From Cyanobacteria bacterium UBA8803 (GTDB taxonomy: Bacteria > Cyanobacteriota > Cyanobacteriia > Cyanobacteriales > Coleofasciculaceae), in NCBI GenBank assembly GCA_003505715.1, contig DNXU01000476.1:1-5147 (forward strand): 5,147 nt of DNA. Direction: 5' to 3'. This document shows positions 5,127-5,147 of this stretch, one piece after another (within the stretch, counting starts at the first letter, position 1; each line of letters starts with the position of its first letter). The notes beneath the pieces were generated by a model. It saw nothing but the letters and a program-made list of their open reading frames with translations, searched no databases and was not told the origin of the DNA. A program made the translations under genes and the position numbers.

Positions 5127-5147
5127 GGGATGAGGGATGAGGGATGA
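5120..5147 (+). repeat. Heptamer array (GGGATGA)4, with G-quadruplex pattern
   Basis: There are four exact GGGATGA units, running to the last base of the window and perhaps beyond. The four GGG runs separated by ATGA fit the G3-N4 pattern of a potential G-quadruplex on the plus strand. The first unit supplies the TGA stop of the 35-codon ORF. The units resemble the left-edge array in inverted orientation; GAGGGATG is common to both. Confidence 0.9.

Noticed and set aside
5120..5147. Heptamer array as a CRISPR
   Set aside because: The units are seven bases, contiguous and without spacers.
4876..5147. The missing P-loop part of the AAA-like domain upstream of the GAF gene
   Set aside because: An in-frame TAA lies at 4888-4890, and I see no GxxxxGK(S/T)-like coding in the gap.

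Overview
The window looks like cyanobacterial chromosome, probably from a filamentous species. The evidence is two HIP1 octamers (GCGATCGC), several short tandem arrays of seven-base units, and the gene families present: a Npun_R2479-like HD protein and a long multi-GAF protein carrying a piece of the cyanobacterial AAA-like (AAA_35-type) module. No rRNA, tRNA, CRISPR array, transposase or phage gene is visible. All assignments come from reading the sequence; nothing was searched.

Layout. A minus-strand HD-domain metalloprotein gene (21-878) ends inside a heptamer array at the left edge. A 378-base intergenic stretch (879-1256) holds a 10-bp palindrome, a degenerate heptamer array, a TATAAT box, a strong Shine-Dalgarno (SD) with a six-codon ORF, and a dyad next to the following start codon. 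A plus-strand gene (1257-1832) encodes a 191-residue unrecognised protein with an XRE-like helix-turn-helix region and a duplicated C-terminal segment. It converges on the large minus-strand gene (1996-4875). Between these two lies a nested inverted-repeat (foldback) element whose arms include heptamer repeats. The 959-residue product has the C-terminal part of an AAA-like domain without its P-loop, then four GAF domains in an A-B-A'-B' order, and no output domain. A divergent intergenic stretch follows, then a 35-codon plus-strand ORF with a good SD, whose stop codon is inside a (GGGATGA)4 array at the right edge.

Function. The HD protein has a YHNxxH plus HD signature like that of cyclic-nucleotide phosphodiesterases, and all four GAF domains keep an NK...FxxxD signature like that of phosphodiesterase and cyclase GAF domains. 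A shared cyclic-nucleotide or other small-ligand signalling theme is possible but unproven. The genes are not arranged as one operon.

The most unusual signal is the repeat pattern. At each visible gene 3' end, G-rich seven-base repeats or repeat fragments lie close by on the coding strand. In two cases (21-23 and 5124-5126) the repeat supplies the TGA stop codon itself. A seven-base unit containing TGA stops all three frames within three copies, so these arrays may act as universal stops or mark where genes were trimmed.
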